NCBI GenBank assembly: GCA_040954595.2
Contig: CM082595.2
Location: 8,680,001-8,744,000, forward strand
DNA from: Balanoglossus misakiensis
Lineage: Eukaryota; Hemichordata
Length of the DNA: 64,000 bases
Direction of reading: 5' to 3'
The notes beneath the pieces were generated by a model. That model did not search any database. It worked only from the letters and a program-made list of their open reading frames with translations, and was not told the origin of the DNA. The position numbers and the translations under genes are program-made. The first letter of the stretch is position 1; every line of letters starts with the position of its first letter. This document shows positions 35,501-51,000 of the stretch, piece by piece.

Positions 35501-38500
35501 AAAAATGACAAATTTTCGACTTTGCAAAATCTCAACATTTCGTCGAATTTTGAAAAAAATCATAGGTGAAAATCATCAAAAAATGACAAATTTTCGACTT
35601 TGAAAAATCTCAAAATTTCGTCCATTTTTGAAAAAAAAATCATGGGTGAAAATCATCAAAAAATGACAAATTTTCGACTTTGCAAAATCTCAAAATTTTG
35701 TCGACTTTTGAAAAAAATCATAGGTGAAAATCATCAAAAAATGACAAGTTTTCGACTTTGCAAAATCTCAAAATTTCGTCAATTTTGAAAAAAATCATGG
35801 GTGAAAATCATCAAAAAATGACAAATTTTCGACTTTGCAAAATCTCAAAATTTCGTCAATTTTTGAAAAAAATCATGGGTGAAAATAATCAAAAAATGAA
35901 AAATTTTCGACTTCGCAAAATCTCAAAATTTTGTCTTTTTTTGAAAAAAATCATGGGTTCGTCGATTTTTTAAAAACAACATTGGTGAAAATCATCAAAA
36001 AATGACAAATTTTCGACTTTGCAAAATCTCAAAATTTCGTCGATTTTGAAAAAAATCATGGGTTCGTCGATTTTTTAAAAACAACATTGGTGAAAATCAT
36101 CAAAAAATGACAAATTTTCGACTTTGCAAAATCTCAAAATTTCGTCGATTTTTGAAAAAAATCATGGGTGAAAATCATCAAAAAATGACAAATTTTCGAC
36201 TTTGCAAAATCTCAACATTTCGTCGATTTTTGAAAAAAATCATAGGTGAAAATCATCAAAAAATGAAAAATTTTCGACTTTGCAAAAGCTCAAAATTTCG
36301 TCCATTTTTGAAAAAAAATCATGGGTGAAAATCATCAAAAAATGACAAATTTTCGACTTTGCAAAATGTCAAAATTTCATCAATTTTTGAAAAAATCATG
36401 GGTGAAAATCATCAAAAAATGACAAAATTTTCGAGTTTGCAAAATCACACAATTTCGTCGATTTTTGAAAAAAAATCATGGTTGAAAATCATCAAAAAAT
36501 GACAACATTTTCGAGTTTGCAAAATCACACAATTTCGTCGATTTTGAAAAAAATCATAGGTTCGTCGATTTTTTTAAAAAAAACATGGGTGAAAATCATC
36601 AAAAAATGACAGATTTTCGACTTTGCAAAATCTCAAAATTTCGTCGATTTTTGAAAAAAATCATGGGTGAAAATCATCAAAAAATGACAAATTTTCGACT
36701 TTGCAAAATCTCAAAATTTCGTCAATTTTTGAAAAAATCATGGGTGAAAATCATCAAAAAATGACAAAATTTTCGACTTTGCAAAATCTCAAAATTTCGT
36801 CGATTTTGAAAAAAATCATGGGTTCGTCGATTTTTTAAAAACAACATTGGTGAAAATCATCAAAAAATGACAAATTTTCGACTTTGCAAAATCTCAACAT
36901 CTCGTCGATTTTTGAAAAAAATCATAGGTGAAAATCATCAAAAAATGACAAATTTTCGACTTTGAAAAATCTCAAAATTTCGTCCATTTTTGAAAAAAAA
37001 TCATGGGTGAAAATCATCAAAAGATGACAAATTTTCGACTTTGCAAAATCTCAAAATTTTGTCGACTTTTGAAAAAAATCATAGGTGAAAATCATCAAAA
37101 AATGACAAATTTTCGACTTTGCAAAATCTCAAAATTTCGTCAATTTTGAAAAAAATCAGGGGTGAAAATCATCAAAAAATGACAAATTTTCGACTTTGCA
37201 AAATCTCAAAATTTCGTCGATTTTTTAAAAACAACATTGGTGAAAATCATCAAAAAATGACAAATTTTCGACTTTGCAAAATCTCAACATTTCGTCGAAT
37301 TTTGAAAAAAATCATGGGTGAAAATCATCAAAAAATGACAAATTTTCGACTTTGAAAAATCTCAAAATTTCGTCCATTTTTGAAAAAAAAATCATGGGTG
37401 AAAATCATCAAAAAATGACAAATTTTCGACTTTGCAAAATCTCAAAATTTTGTCGACTTTTGAAAAAAATCATAGGTGAAAATCATCAAAAAATGACAAA
37501 TTTTCGACTTTGCAAAATCTCAAAATTTCGTCAATTTTGAAAAAAATCATGGGTGAAAATCATCAAAAAATGACAAATTTTCGACTTTGCAAAATCTCAA
37601 AATTTCGTCAATTTTTGAAAAAAATCATGGGTGAAAATCATCAAAAAATGAAAAATTTTCGACTTCGCAAAATCTCAAAATTTTGTCTTTTTTTGAAAAA
37701 AATCATAGGTGAAAATTATCAAAAAATGACAAATTTTCGACTTTGCAAAATCTCAAAATTTCGTCGATTTTTGAAAAAAAATAATGGTTGAAAATCATCA
37801 AAAAATGACAAATTTTCGACTTTGCAAAATCTCAAAATTTCGTCGATTTTGAAAAAAAATCATGGGTGAAAATCATCAAAAAATGACAAAATTTTCGAGT
37901 TTGCAAAATCACACAATTTCGTCGATTTTTGAAAAAAAATCATGGTTGAAAATCATCAAAAAATGACAACATTTTCGAGTTTGCAAAATCACACAATTTC
38001 GTCGATTTTGAAAAAAATCATAGGTTCGTCGATTTTTTTAAAAAAAACATGGGTGAAAATCATCAAAAAATGACAGATTTTCGACTTTGCAAAATCTCAA
38101 AATTTCGTCGATTTTTGAAAAAAATCATGGGTGAAAATCATCAAAAAATGACAAATTTTCGACTTTGCAAAATCTCAAAATTTCGTCAATTTTTGAAAAA
38201 ATCATGGGTGAAAATCATCAAAAAATGACAAAATTTTCGACTTTGCAAAATCTCAAAATTTCGTCGATTTTGAAAAAAATCATGGGTTCGTCGATTTTTT
38301 AAAAACAACATTGGTGAAAATCATCAAAAAATGACAAATTTTCGACTTTGCAAAATCTCAACATCTCGTCGATTTTTGAAAAAAATCATAGGTGAAAATC
38401 ATCAAAAAATGACAAATTTTCGACTTTGAAAAATCTCAAAATTTCGTCCATTTTTGAAAAAAAATCATGGGTGAAAATCATCAAAAGATGACAAATTTTC

Positions 38501-41500
38501 GACTTTGCAAAATCTCAAAATTTTGTCGACTTTTGAAAAAAATCATAGGTGAAAATCATCAAAAAATGACAAATTTTCGACTTTGCAAAATCTCAAAATT
38601 TCGTCAATTTTGAAAAAAATCAGGGGTGAAAATCATCAAAAAATGACAAATTTTCGACTTTGCAAAATCTCAAAATTTCGTCGATTTTTTAAAAACAACA
38701 TTGGTGAAAATCATCAAAAAATGACAAATTTTCGACTTTGCAAAATCTCAACATTTCGTCGAATTTTGAAAAAAATCATGGGTGAAAATCATCAAAAAAT
38801 GACAAATTTTCGACTTTGAAAAATCTCAAAATTTCGTCCATTTTTGAAAAAAAAATCATGGGTGAAAATCATCAAAAAATGACAAATTTTCGACTTTGCA
38901 AAATCTCAAAATTTTGTCGACTTTTGAAAAAAATCATAGGTGAAAATCATCAAAAAATGACAAATTTTCGACTTTGCAAAATCTCAAAATTTCGTCAATT
39001 TTGAAAAAAATCATGGGTGAAAATCATCAAAAAATGACAAATTTTCGACTTTGCAAAATCTCAAAATTTCGTCAATTTTTGAAAAAAATCATGGGTGAAA
39101 ATCATCAAAAAATGAAAAATTTTCGACTTCGCAAAATCTCAAAATTTTGTCTTTTTTTGAAAAAAATCATAGGTGAAAATTATCAAAAAATGACAAATTT
39201 TCGACTTTGCAAAATCTCAAAATTTCGTCGATTTTTGAAAAAAAATAATGGTTGAAAATCATCAAAAAATGACAAATTTTCGACTTTGCAAAATCTCAAA
39301 ATTTCGTCGATTTTGAAAAAAAATCATGGGTTCGTCGATTTTTTAAAAACATTGGTGAAAATCATCAAAAAATGACAAATTTTCGACTTTGCAAAATCTC
39401 AAAATTTCGTCGATTTTTGAAAAAAATCATGGGTGAAAATCATCAAAAAATGACAAATTTTCGACTTTGCAAAATCTCAACATTTCGTCGATTTTTGAAA
39501 AAAATCATAGGTGAAAATCATCAAAAAATGACAAATTTTCGACTTTGCAAAAGCTCAAAATTTCGTCCATTTTTGAAAAAAAATCATGGGTGAAAATCAT
39601 CAAAAAATGACAAATTTTCGACTTTGCAAAATCTCAAAATTTCATCAATTTTTGAAAAAATCATGGTTGAAAATCATCAAAAAATGACAAATTTTCGACT
39701 TTGCAAAATCTCAAAATTTCGTCGATTTTGAAAAAAATCATGGGTTCGTCGATTTTTTAAAAACAACATTGGTGAAAATCATCAAAAAATGACAAATTTT
39801 CGACTTTGCAAAATCTCAAAATTTCGTCGATTTTGAAAAAAATCATGGGTTCGTCGATTTTTTAAAAACAACATTGGTGAAAATCATCAAAAAATGACAA
39901 ATTTTCGACTTTGCAAAATCTCAAAATTTCGTCGATTTTTGAAAAAAATCATGGGTGAAAATCATCAAAAAATGACAAATTTTCGACTTTGCAAAATCTC
40001 AACATTTCGTCGATTTTTGAAAAAAATCATAGGTGAAAATCATCAAAAAATGAAAAATTTTCGACTTTGCAAAAGCTCAAAATTTCGTCCATTTTTGAAA
40101 AAAAATCATGGGTGAAAATCATCAAAAAATGACAAATTTTCGACTTTGCAAAATGTCAAAATTTCATCAATTTTTGAAAAAATCATGGGTGAAAATCATC
40201 AAAAAATGACAAAATTTTCGAGTTTGCAAAATCACACAATTTCGTCGATTTTTGAAAAAAAATCATGGTTGAAAATCATCAAAAAATGACAACATTTTCG
40301 AGTTTGCAAAATCACACAATTTCGTCGATTTTGAAAAAAATCATAGGTTCGTCGATTTTTTTAAAAAAAACATGGGTGAAAATCATCAAAAAATGACAGA
40401 TTTTCGACTTTGCAAAATCTCAAAATTTCGTCGATTTTTGAAAAAAATCATGGGTGAAAATCATCAAAAAATGACAAATTTTCGACTTTGCAAAATCTCA
40501 AAATTTCGTCAATTTTTGAAAAAATCATGGGTGAAAATCATCAAAAAATGACAAAATTTTCGACTTTGCAAAATCTCAAAATTTCGTCGATTTTGAAAAA
40601 AATCATGGGTTCGTCGATTTTTTAAAAACAACATTGGTGAAAATCATCAAAAAATGACAAATTTTCGACTTTGCAAAATCTCAACATCTCGTCGATTTTT
40701 GAAAAAAATCATAGGTGAAAATCATCAAAAAATGACAAATTTTCGACTTTGAAAAATCTCAAAATTTCGTCCATTTTTGAAAAAAAATCATGGGTGAAAA
40801 TCATCAAAAGATGACAAATTTTCGACTTTGCAAAATCTCAAAATTTTGTCGACTTTTGAAAAAAATCATAGGTGAAAATCATCAAAAAATGACAAATTTT
40901 CGACTTTGCAAAATCTCAAAATTTCGTCAATTTTGAAAAAAATCATGGGTGAAAATCATCAAAAAATGACAAATTTTCGACTTTGCAAAATCTCAAAATT
41001 TCGTCGATTTTTTAAAAACAACATTGGTGAAAATCATCAAAAAATGACAAATTTTCGACTTTGCAAAATCTCAACATTTCGTCGAATTTTGAAAAAAATC
41101 ATAGGTGAAAATCATCAAAAAATGACAAATTTTCGACTTTGAAAAATCTCAAAATTTCGTCCATTTTTGAAAAAAAAATCATGGGTGAAAATCATCAAAA
41201 AATGACAAATTTTCGACTTTGCAAAATCTCAAAATTTTGTCGACTTTTGAAAAAAATCATAGGTGAAAATCATCAAAAAATGACAAATTTTCGACTTTGC
41301 AAAATCTCAAAATTTCGTCAATTTTGAAAAAAATCATGGGTGAAAATCATCAAAAAATGACAAATTTTCGACTTTGCAAAATCTCAAAATTTCGTCAATT
41401 TTTGAAAAAAATCATGGGTGAAAATCATCAAAAAATGAAAAATTTTCGACTTCGCAAAATCTCAAAATTTTGTCTTTTTTTGAAAAAAATCATAGGTGAA

Positions 41501-42000
41501 AATTATCAAAAAATGACAAATTTTCGACTTTGCAAAATCTCAAAATTTCGTCGATTTTTGAAAAAAAATAATGGTTGAAAATCATCAAAAAATGACAAAT
41601 TTTCGACTTTGCAAAATCTCAAAATTTCGTCGATTTTGAAAAAAAATCATGGGTTCGTCGATTTTTTAAAAACATTGGTGAAAATCATCAAAAAATGACA
41701 AATTTTCGACTTTGCAAAATCTCAAAATTTCGTCGATTTTTGAAAAAAATCATGGGTGAAAATCATCAAAAAATGACAAATTTTCGACTTTGCAAAATCT
41801 CAACATTTCGTCGATTTTTGAAAAAAATCATAGGTGAAAATCATCAAAAAATGACAAATTTTCGACTTTGCAAAAGCTCAAAATTTCGTCCATTTTTGAA
41901 AAAAAATCATGGGTGAAAATCATCAAAAAATGACAAATTTTCGACTTTGCAAAATCTCAAAATTTCATCAATTTTTGAAAAAATCATGGGTGAAAATCAT
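32530..42000. repeat. Satellite B domain 2, higher-order repeats with distinct markers
   Basis: A pair of markers, GAAAAATCTCAAAATTTCGT after TCGACTTT and a TTTTGTCGACTTTTG variant, recurs with starts near 33457, 35600, 37352, 38816 and 41139. The intervals are 2143, 1752, 1464 and 2323 bases. Many interval differences are close to multiples of 78 plus one (391, 235, 859), so copies differ mainly by gain or loss of whole monomers. Confidence 0.7.
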
Positions 42001-45000
42001 CAAAAAATGACAAAATTTTCAACTTTGCAAAATCTCAAAATTTCGTCGATTTTTGAAAAAAAATCATGGTTGAAAATCATCAAAAAATGACAACATTTTC
42101 GAGTTTGCAAAATCACACAATTTCGTCGATTTTGAAAAAAATCATAGGTTCGTCGATTTTTTTAAAAAAAACATGGGTGAAAATCATCAAAAAATGACAG
42201 ATTTTCGACTTTGCAAAATCTCAAAATTTCGTCGATTTTTGAAAAAAATCATGGGTGAAAATCATCAAAAAATGACAAATTTTCGACTTTGCAAAATCTC
42301 AAAATTTCGTCAATTTTTGAAAAAATCATGGGTGAAAATCATCAAAAAATGACAAAATTTTCGACTTTGCAAAATCTCAAAATTTCGTCGATTTTGAAAA
42401 AAATCATGGGTTCGTCGATTTTTTAAAAACAACATTGGTGAAAATCATCAAAAAATGACAAATTTTCGACTTTGCAAAATCTCAAAATTTTGTCTTTTTT
42501 TGAAAAAAATCATGGGTTCGTCGATTTTTTAAAAACAACATTGGTGAAAATCATCAAAAAATGACAAATTTTCGACTTTGCAAAATCTCAAAATTTTGTC
42601 TTTTTTTGAAAAAAATCATAGGTGAAAATTATCAAAAAATTACAAATTTTCGACTTTGCAAAATCTCAAAATTTCGTCGATTTTGAAAAAAATCATGGGT
42701 TCGTCGATTTTTTAAAAACAACATTGGTGAAAATCATCAAAAAATGACAAATTTTTGACTTTGCAAAATCTCAACATTTCGTCGATTTTTGAAAAAAATC
42801 ATAGGTGAAAATCATCAAAAAATGACAAATTTTCGACTTTGCAAAATCTCAAAATTTCGTCAATTTTGAAAAAAATCATGGGTGAAAATCATCAAAAAAT
42901 GACAAATTTTCGACTTTGCAAAATCTCAAAATTTCGTCGATTTTTGAAAAAAATCATGGGTGAAAATCATCAAAAAATGAAAAATTTTCGACTTCGCAAA
43001 ATCTCAAAATTTTGTCTTTTTTTGAAAAAAATCATAGGTGAAAATTATCAAAAAATGACAAATTTTCGACTTTGCAAAATCTCAAAATTTCGTCGATTTT
43101 TGAAAAAAAATCATGGGTGAAAATCATCAAAAAATGACAAATTTTCGACTTTGCAAAATCTCAAAATTTCGTCAATTTTGAAAAAAATCATGGGTGAAAA
43201 TCATCAAAAAATGACAAATTTTCGACTTTGCAAAATCTCAAAATTTCGTCGATTTTTGAAAAAAATCATGGGTGAAAATCATCAAAAAATGAAAAATTTT
43301 CGACTTCGCAAAATCTCAAAATTTTGTCTTTTTTTGAAAAAAATCATAGGTGAAAATTATCAAAAAATGACAAATTTTCGACTTTGCAAAAGCTCAAAAT
43401 TTCGTCCATTTTTGAAAAAAAATCATGGGTGAAAATCATCAAAAAATGACAAATTTTCGACTTTGCAAAATCTCAAAATTTCATCAATTTTTGAAAAAAT
43501 CATGGGTGAAAATCATCAAAAAATGACAAATTTTCGACTTTGCAAAATCTCAAAATTTCGTCGATTTTTGAAAAAAATCATGGGTGAAAATCATCAAAAA
43601 ATGAAAAATTTTCGACTTCGCAAAATCTCAAAATTTTGTCTTTTTTTGAAAAAAATCATAGGTGAAAATTATCAAAAAATGACAAATTTTCGACTTTGCA
43701 AAATCTCAAAATTTCGTCGATTTTTGAAAAAAAATCATGGGTGAAAATCATCAAAAAATGACAAATTTTCGACTTTGCAAAATCTCAAAATTTCGTCAAT
43801 TTTGAAAAAAATCATGGGTGAAAATCATCAAAAAATGACAAATTTTCGACTTTGCAAAATCTCAAAATTTCGTCGATTTTTGAAAAAAATCATGGGTGAA
43901 AATCATCAAAAAATGAAAAATTTTCGACTTCGCAAAATCTCAAAATTTTGTCTTTTTTTGAAAAAAATCATAGGTGAAAATTATCAAAAAATGACAAATT
44001 TTCGACTTTGCAAAAGCTCAAAATTTCGTCCATTTTTGAAAAAAAATCATGGGTGAAAATCATCAAAAAATGACAAATTTTCGACTTTGCAAAATCTCAA
44101 AATTTCATCAATTTTTGAAAAAATCATGGGTGAAAATCATCAAAAAATGACAAATTTTCGACTTTGCAAAATCTCAAAATTTCGTCGATTTTTGAAAAAA
44201 ATCATGGGTGAAAATCATCAAAAAATGAAAAATTTTCGACTTCGCAAAATCTCAAAATTTTGTCTTTTTTTGAAAAAAATCATAGGTGAAAATTATCAAA
44301 AAATGACAAATTTTCGACTTTGCAAAAGCTCAAAATTTCGTCCATTTTTGAAAAAAAATCATGGGTGAAAATCATCAAAAAATGACAAATTTTCGACTTT
44401 GCAAAATCTCAAAATTTCATCAATTTTTGAAAAAATCATGGGTGAAAATCATCAAAAAATGACAAAATTTTCAACTTTGCAAAATCTCAAAATTTCGTCG
44501 ATTTTTGAAAAAAAATAATGGTTGAAAATCATCAAAAAATGACAAATTTTCGACTTTGCAAAATCTCAAAATTTCGTCGATTTTGAAAAAAATCATGGGT
44601 TCGTCGATTTTTTAAAAACAACATTGGTGAAAATCATCAAAAAATGACAAATTTTCGACTTTGCAAAATCTCAAAATTTCGTCGATTTTTGAAAAAAATC
44701 ATGGGTGAAAATCATCAAAAAATGACAAATTTTCGACTTTGCAAAATCTCAAAATTTCGTCGATTTTTGAAAAAAATCATGGGTGAAAATCATCAAAAAA
44801 TGAAAAATTTTCGACTTCGCAAAATCTCAAAATTTTGTCTTTTTTTGAAAAAAATCATAGGTGAAAATTATCAAAAAATGACAAATTTTCGACTTTGCAA
44901 AATCTCAAAATTTCGTCGATTTTTGAAAAAAAATAATGGTTGAAAATCATCAAAAAATGACAAATTTTCGACTTTGCAAAATCTCAAAATTTCGTCGATT

Positions 45001-48000
45001 TTGAAAAAAATCATGGGTTCGTCGATTTTTTAAAAACAACATTGGTGAAAATCATCAAAAAATGACAAATTTTCGACTTTGCAAAATCTCAAAATTTCGT
45101 CGATTTTTGAAAAAAATCATGGGTGAAAATCATCAAAAAATGACAAATTTTCGACTTTGCAAAATCTCAACATTTCGTCGATTTTTGAAAAAAATCATAG
45201 GTGAAAATCATCAAAAAATGAAAAATTTTCGACTTTGCAAAAGCTCAAAATTTCGTCCATTTTTGAAAAAAAATCATGGGTGAAAATCAACAAAAAATGA
45301 CAAATTTTCGACTTTGCAAAATCTCAAAATTTTATCAATTTTTGAAAAAATCATGGGTGAAAATCATCAAAAAATGATAAAATTTTCAACTTTGCAAAAT
45401 CTCAAAATTTCGTCGATTTTTGAAAAAAAATCATGGTTGAAAATCATCAAAAAATGACAACATTTTCGAGTTTGCAAAATCACACAATTTCGTCGATTTT
45501 GAAAAAAATCATAGGTTCGTCGATTTTTTTAAAAAAAACATGGGTGAAAATCATCAAAAAATGACAGATTTTCGACTTTGCAAAATCTCAAAATTTCGTC
45601 GATTTTTTAAAAAAATCATGGGTGAAAATCATCAAAAAATGACAAATTTTCGACTTTGCAAAATCTCAAAATTTCGTCAATTTTTGAAAAAATCATGGGT
45701 GAAAATCATCAAAATTGACAAAATTTTCGACTTTGCAAAATCTCAAAATTTCGTCGATTTTGAAAAAAATCATGGGTTCGTCGATTTTTTAAAGACAACA
45801 TTGGTGAAAATCATCAAAAAATGACAAATTTTCGACTTTGCAAAATCTCAAAATTTTGTCTTTTTTTGAAAAAAATCATGGGTTCGTCGATTTTTTAAAA
45901 ACAACATTGGTGAAAATCATCAAAAAATGACAAATTTTCGACTTTGCAAAATCTTAAAATTTTGTCTTTTTTTGAAAAAAATCATAGGTGAAAATTATCA
46001 AAAAATTACAAATTTTCGACTTTGCAAAATCTCAAAATTTCGTCGATTTTGAAAAAAATCATGGGTTCGTCGATTTTTTAAAAACAACATTGGTGAAAAT
46101 CATCAAAAAATGACAAATTTTCGACTTTGCAAAATCTCAACATTTCGTCGATTTTTGAAAAAAATCATAGGTGAAAATCATCAAAAAATGACAAATTTTC
46201 GACTTTGCAAAATCTCAAAATTTCGTCAATTTTGAAAAAAATCATGGGTGAAAATCATCAAAAAATGACAAATTTTCGACTTTGCAAAATCTCAAAATTT
46301 CGTCGATTTTTGAAAAAAATCATGGGTGAAAATCATCAAAAAATGAAAAATTTTCGAGTTCGCAAAATCTCAAAATTTTGTCTTTTTTTGAAAAAAATCA
46401 TAGGTGAAAATTATCAAAAAATGACAAATTTTCGACTTTGCAAAATCTCAAAATTTCGTCGATTTTTGAAAAAAAATCATGGGTGAAAATCATCAAAAAA
46501 TGACAAATTTTCGACTTTGCAAAATCTCAAAATTTCGTCAATTTTGAAAAAAATCATGGGTGAAAATCATCAAAAAATGACAAATTTTCGACTTTGCAAA
46601 ATCTCAAAATTTCGTCGATTTTTGAAAAAAATCATGGGTGAAAATCATCAAAAAATGAAAAATTTTCGACTTCGCAAAATCTCAAAATTTTGTCTTTTTT
46701 TGAAAAAAATCATAGGTGAAAATTATCAAAAAATGACAAATTTTCGACTTTGCAAAAGCTCAAAATTTCGTCCATTTTTGAAAAAAAATCATGGGTGAAA
46801 ATCATCAAAAAATGACAAATTTTCGACTTTGCAAAATCTCAAAATTTCATCAATTTTTGAAAAAATCATGGGTGAAAATCATCAAAAAATGACAAAATTT
46901 TCAACTTTGCAAAATCTCAAAATTTCGTCGATTTTTGAAAAAAAATAATGGTTGAAAATCATCAAAAAATGACAAATTTTCGACTTTGCAAAATCTCAAA
47001 ATTTCGTCGATTATGAAAAAAATCATGGGTTCGTCGATTTTTTAAAAACAACATTGGTGAAAATCATCAAAAAATGACAAATTTTCGACTTTGCAAAATC
47101 TCAAAATTTCGTCGATTTTTGAAAAAAATCATGGGTGAAAATCATCAAAAAATGACAAATTTTCGACTTTGCAAAATCTCAAAATTTCGTCGATTTTTGA
47201 AAAAAATCATGGGTGAAAATCATCAAAAAATGAAAAATTTTCGACTTCGCAAAATCTCAAAATTTTGTCTTTTTTTGAAAAAAATCATAGGTGAAAATTA
47301 TCAAAAAATGACAAATTTTCGACTTTGCAAAATCTCAAAATTTCGTCGATTTTTGAAAAAAAATCATGGGTGAAAATCATCAAAAAATGACAAATTTTCG
47401 ACTTTGCAAAATCTCAAAATTTCGTCAATTTTGAAAAAAATCATGGGTGAAAATCATCAAAAAATGACAAATTTTCGACTTTGCAAAATCTCAAAATTTC
47501 GTCGATTTTTGAAAAAAATCATGGGTGAAAATCATCAAAAAATGAAAAATTTTCGACTTCGCAAAATCTCAAAATTTTGTCTTTTTTGAAAAAAATCATA
47601 GGTGAAAATTATCAAAAAATGACAAATTTTCGACTTTGCAAAAGCTCAAAATTTCGTCCATTTTTGAAAAAAAATCATGGGTGAAAATCATCAAAAAATG
47701 ACAAATTTTCGACTTTGCAAAATCTCAAAATTTCATCAATTTTTGAAAAAATCATGGGTGAAAATCATCAAAAAATGACAAAATTTTCAACTTTGCAAAA
47801 TCTCAAAATTTCGTCGATTTTTGAAAAAAAATAATGGTTGAAAATCATCAAAAAATGACAAATTTTCGACTTTGCAAAATCTCAAAATTTCGTCGATTTT
47901 GAAAAAAATCATGGGTTCGTCGATTTTTTAAAAACAACATTGGTGAAAATCATCAAAAAATGACAAATTTTCGACTTTGCAAAATCTCAAAATTTCGTCG

Positions 48001-51000
48001 ATTTTTGAAAAAAATCATGGGTGAAAATCATCAAAAAATGACAAATTTTCGACTTTGCAAAATCTCAAAATTTCGTCGATTTTTGAAAAAAATCATGGGT
48101 GAAAATCATCAAAAAATGAAAAATTTTCGACTTCGCAAAATCTCAAAATTTTGTCTTTTTTTGAAAAAAATCATAGGTGAAAATTATCAAAAAATGACAA
48201 ATTTTCGACTTTGCAAAATCTCAAAATTTCGTCGATTTTTGAAAAAAAATAATGGTTGAAAATCATCAAAAAATGACAAATTTTCGACTTTGCAAAATCT
48301 CAAAATTTCGTCGATTTTGAAAAAAATCATGGGTTCGTCGATTTTTTAAAAACAACATTGGTGAAAATCATCAAAAAATGACAAATTTTCGACTTTGCAA
48401 AATCTCAAAATTTCGTCGATTTTTGAAAAAAATCATGGGTGAAAATCATCAAAAAATGACAAATTTTCGACTTTGCAAAATCTCAAAATTTCGTCGATTT
48501 TTGAAAAAAAATAATGGTTGAAAATCATCAAAAAATGACAAATTTTCGACTTTGCAAAATCTCAAAATTTCGTCGATTTTGAAAAAAATCATGGGTTCGT
48601 CGATTTTTTAAAAACAACATTGGTGAAAATCATCAAAAAATGACAAATTTTCGACTTTGCAAAAGCTCAAAATTTCGTCCATTTTTGAAAAAAAATCATG
48701 GGTGAAAATCATCAAAAAATGACAAATTTTCGACTTTGCAAAATCTCAAAATTTCGTCGATTTTTGAAAAAAAATAATGGTTGAAAATCATCAAAAAATG
48801 ACAAATTTTCGACTTTGCAAAATCTCAAAATTTCGTCGATTTTGAAAAAAATCATGGGTTCGTCGATTTTTTAAAAACAACATTGGTGAAAATCATCAAA
48901 AAATGACAAATTTTCGACTTTGCAAAAGCTCAAAATTTCGTCCATTTTTGAAAAAAAATCATGGGTGAAAATCATCAAAAAATGACAAATTTTCGACTTT
49001 GCAAAATCTCAAAATTTCATCAATTTTTTAAAAAATCATGGGTGAAAATCATCAAAAAATGACAAAATTTTCGAGTTTGCAAAATCACACAATTTCGTCG
49101 ATTTTTGAAAAAAAATCATGGTTGAAAATCATCAAAAAATGACAAAATTTTCGAGTTTGCAAAATCACACAATTTCGTCGATTTTGAAAAAAATCATAGG
49201 TTCGTCGATTTTTTTAAAAAAAACATGGGTGAAAATCATCAAAAAATGACAGATTTTCGACTTTGCAAAATCTCAAAATTTCGTCGATTTTTGAAAAAAA
49301 TCATGGGTGAAAATCATCAAAAAATGACAAATTTTCGACTTTGCAAAATCTCAAAATTTCGTCAATTTTTGAAAAAATCATGGGTGAAAATCATCAAAAA
49401 ATGACAAAATTTTCGACTTTGCAAAATCTCAAAATTTCGTCGATTTTGAAAAAAATCATGGGTTCGTCGATTTTTTAAAAACAACATTGGTGAAAATCAT
49501 CAAAAAATGACAAATTTTCGACTTTGCAAAATCTCAAAATTTCGTCGATTTTTGAAAAAAATCATGGGTGAAAATCATCAAAAAATGAAAAATTTTCGAG
49601 TTCGCAAAATCTCAAAATTTTGTCTTTTTTTGAAAAAAATCATAGGTGAAAATTATCAAAAAATGACAAATTTTCGACTTTGCAAAATCTCAAAATTTCG
49701 TCGATTTTTGAAAAAAAATCATGGGTGAAAATCATCAAAAAATGACAAATTTTCGACTTTGCAAAATCTCAAAATTTCGTCAATTTTGAAAAAAATCATG
49801 GGTGAAAATCATCAAAAAATGACAAATTTTCGACTTTGCAAAATCTCAAAATTTCGTCGATTTTTGAAAAAAATCATGGGTGAAAATCATCAAAAAATGA
49901 AAAATTTTCGACTTCGCAAAATCTCAAAATTTTGTCTTTTTTTGAAAAAAATCATAGGTGAAAATTATCAAAAAATGACAAATTTTCGACTTTGCAAAAG
50001 CTCAAAATTTCGTCCATTTTTGAAAAAAAATCATGGGTGAAAATCATCAAAAAATGACAAATTTTCGACTTTGCAAAATCTCAAAATTTCATCAATTTTT
50101 GCAAAAATCATGGGTGAAAATCATCAAAAAATGACAAAATTTTCAACTTTGCAAAATCTCAAAATTTCGTCGATTTTTGAAAAAAAATAATGGTTGAAAA
50201 TCATCAAAAAATGACAAATTTTCGACTTTGCAAAATCTCAAAATTTCGTCGATTTTGAAAAAAATCATGGGTTCGTCGATTTTTTAAAAACAACATTGGT
50301 GAAAATCATCAAAAAATGACAAATTTTCGACTTTGCAAAATCTCAAAATTTCGTCGATTTTTGAAAAAAATCATGGGTGAAAATCATCAAAAAATGACAA
50401 ATTTTCGACTTTGCAAAATCTCAAAATTTCGTCGATTTTTGAAAAAAATCATGGGTGAAAATCATCAAAAAATGAAAAATTTTCGACTTCGCAAAATCTC
50501 AAAATTTTGTCTTTTTTTGAAAAAAATCATAGGTGAAAATTATCAAAAAATGACAAATTTTCGACTTTGCAAAATCTCAAAATTTCGTCGATTTTTGAAA
50601 AAAAATAATGGTTGAAAATCATCAAAAAATGACAAATTTTCGACTTTGCAAAATCTCAAAATTTCGTCGATTTTGAAAAAAATCATGGGTTCGTCGATTT
50701 TTTAAAAACAACATTGGTGAAAATCATCAAAAAATGACAAATTTTCGACTTTGCAAAATCTCAAAATTTCGTCGATTTTTGAAAAAAATCATGGGTGAAA
50801 ATCATCAAAAAATGACAAATTTTCGACTTTGCAAAATCTCAAAATTTCGTCGATTTTTGAAAAAAAATAATGGTTGAAAATCATCAAAAAATGACAAATT
50901 TTCGACTTTGCAAAATCTCAAAATTTCGTCGATTTTGAAAAAAATCATGGGTTCGTCGATTTTTTAAAAACAACATTGGTGAAAATCATCAAAAAATGAC

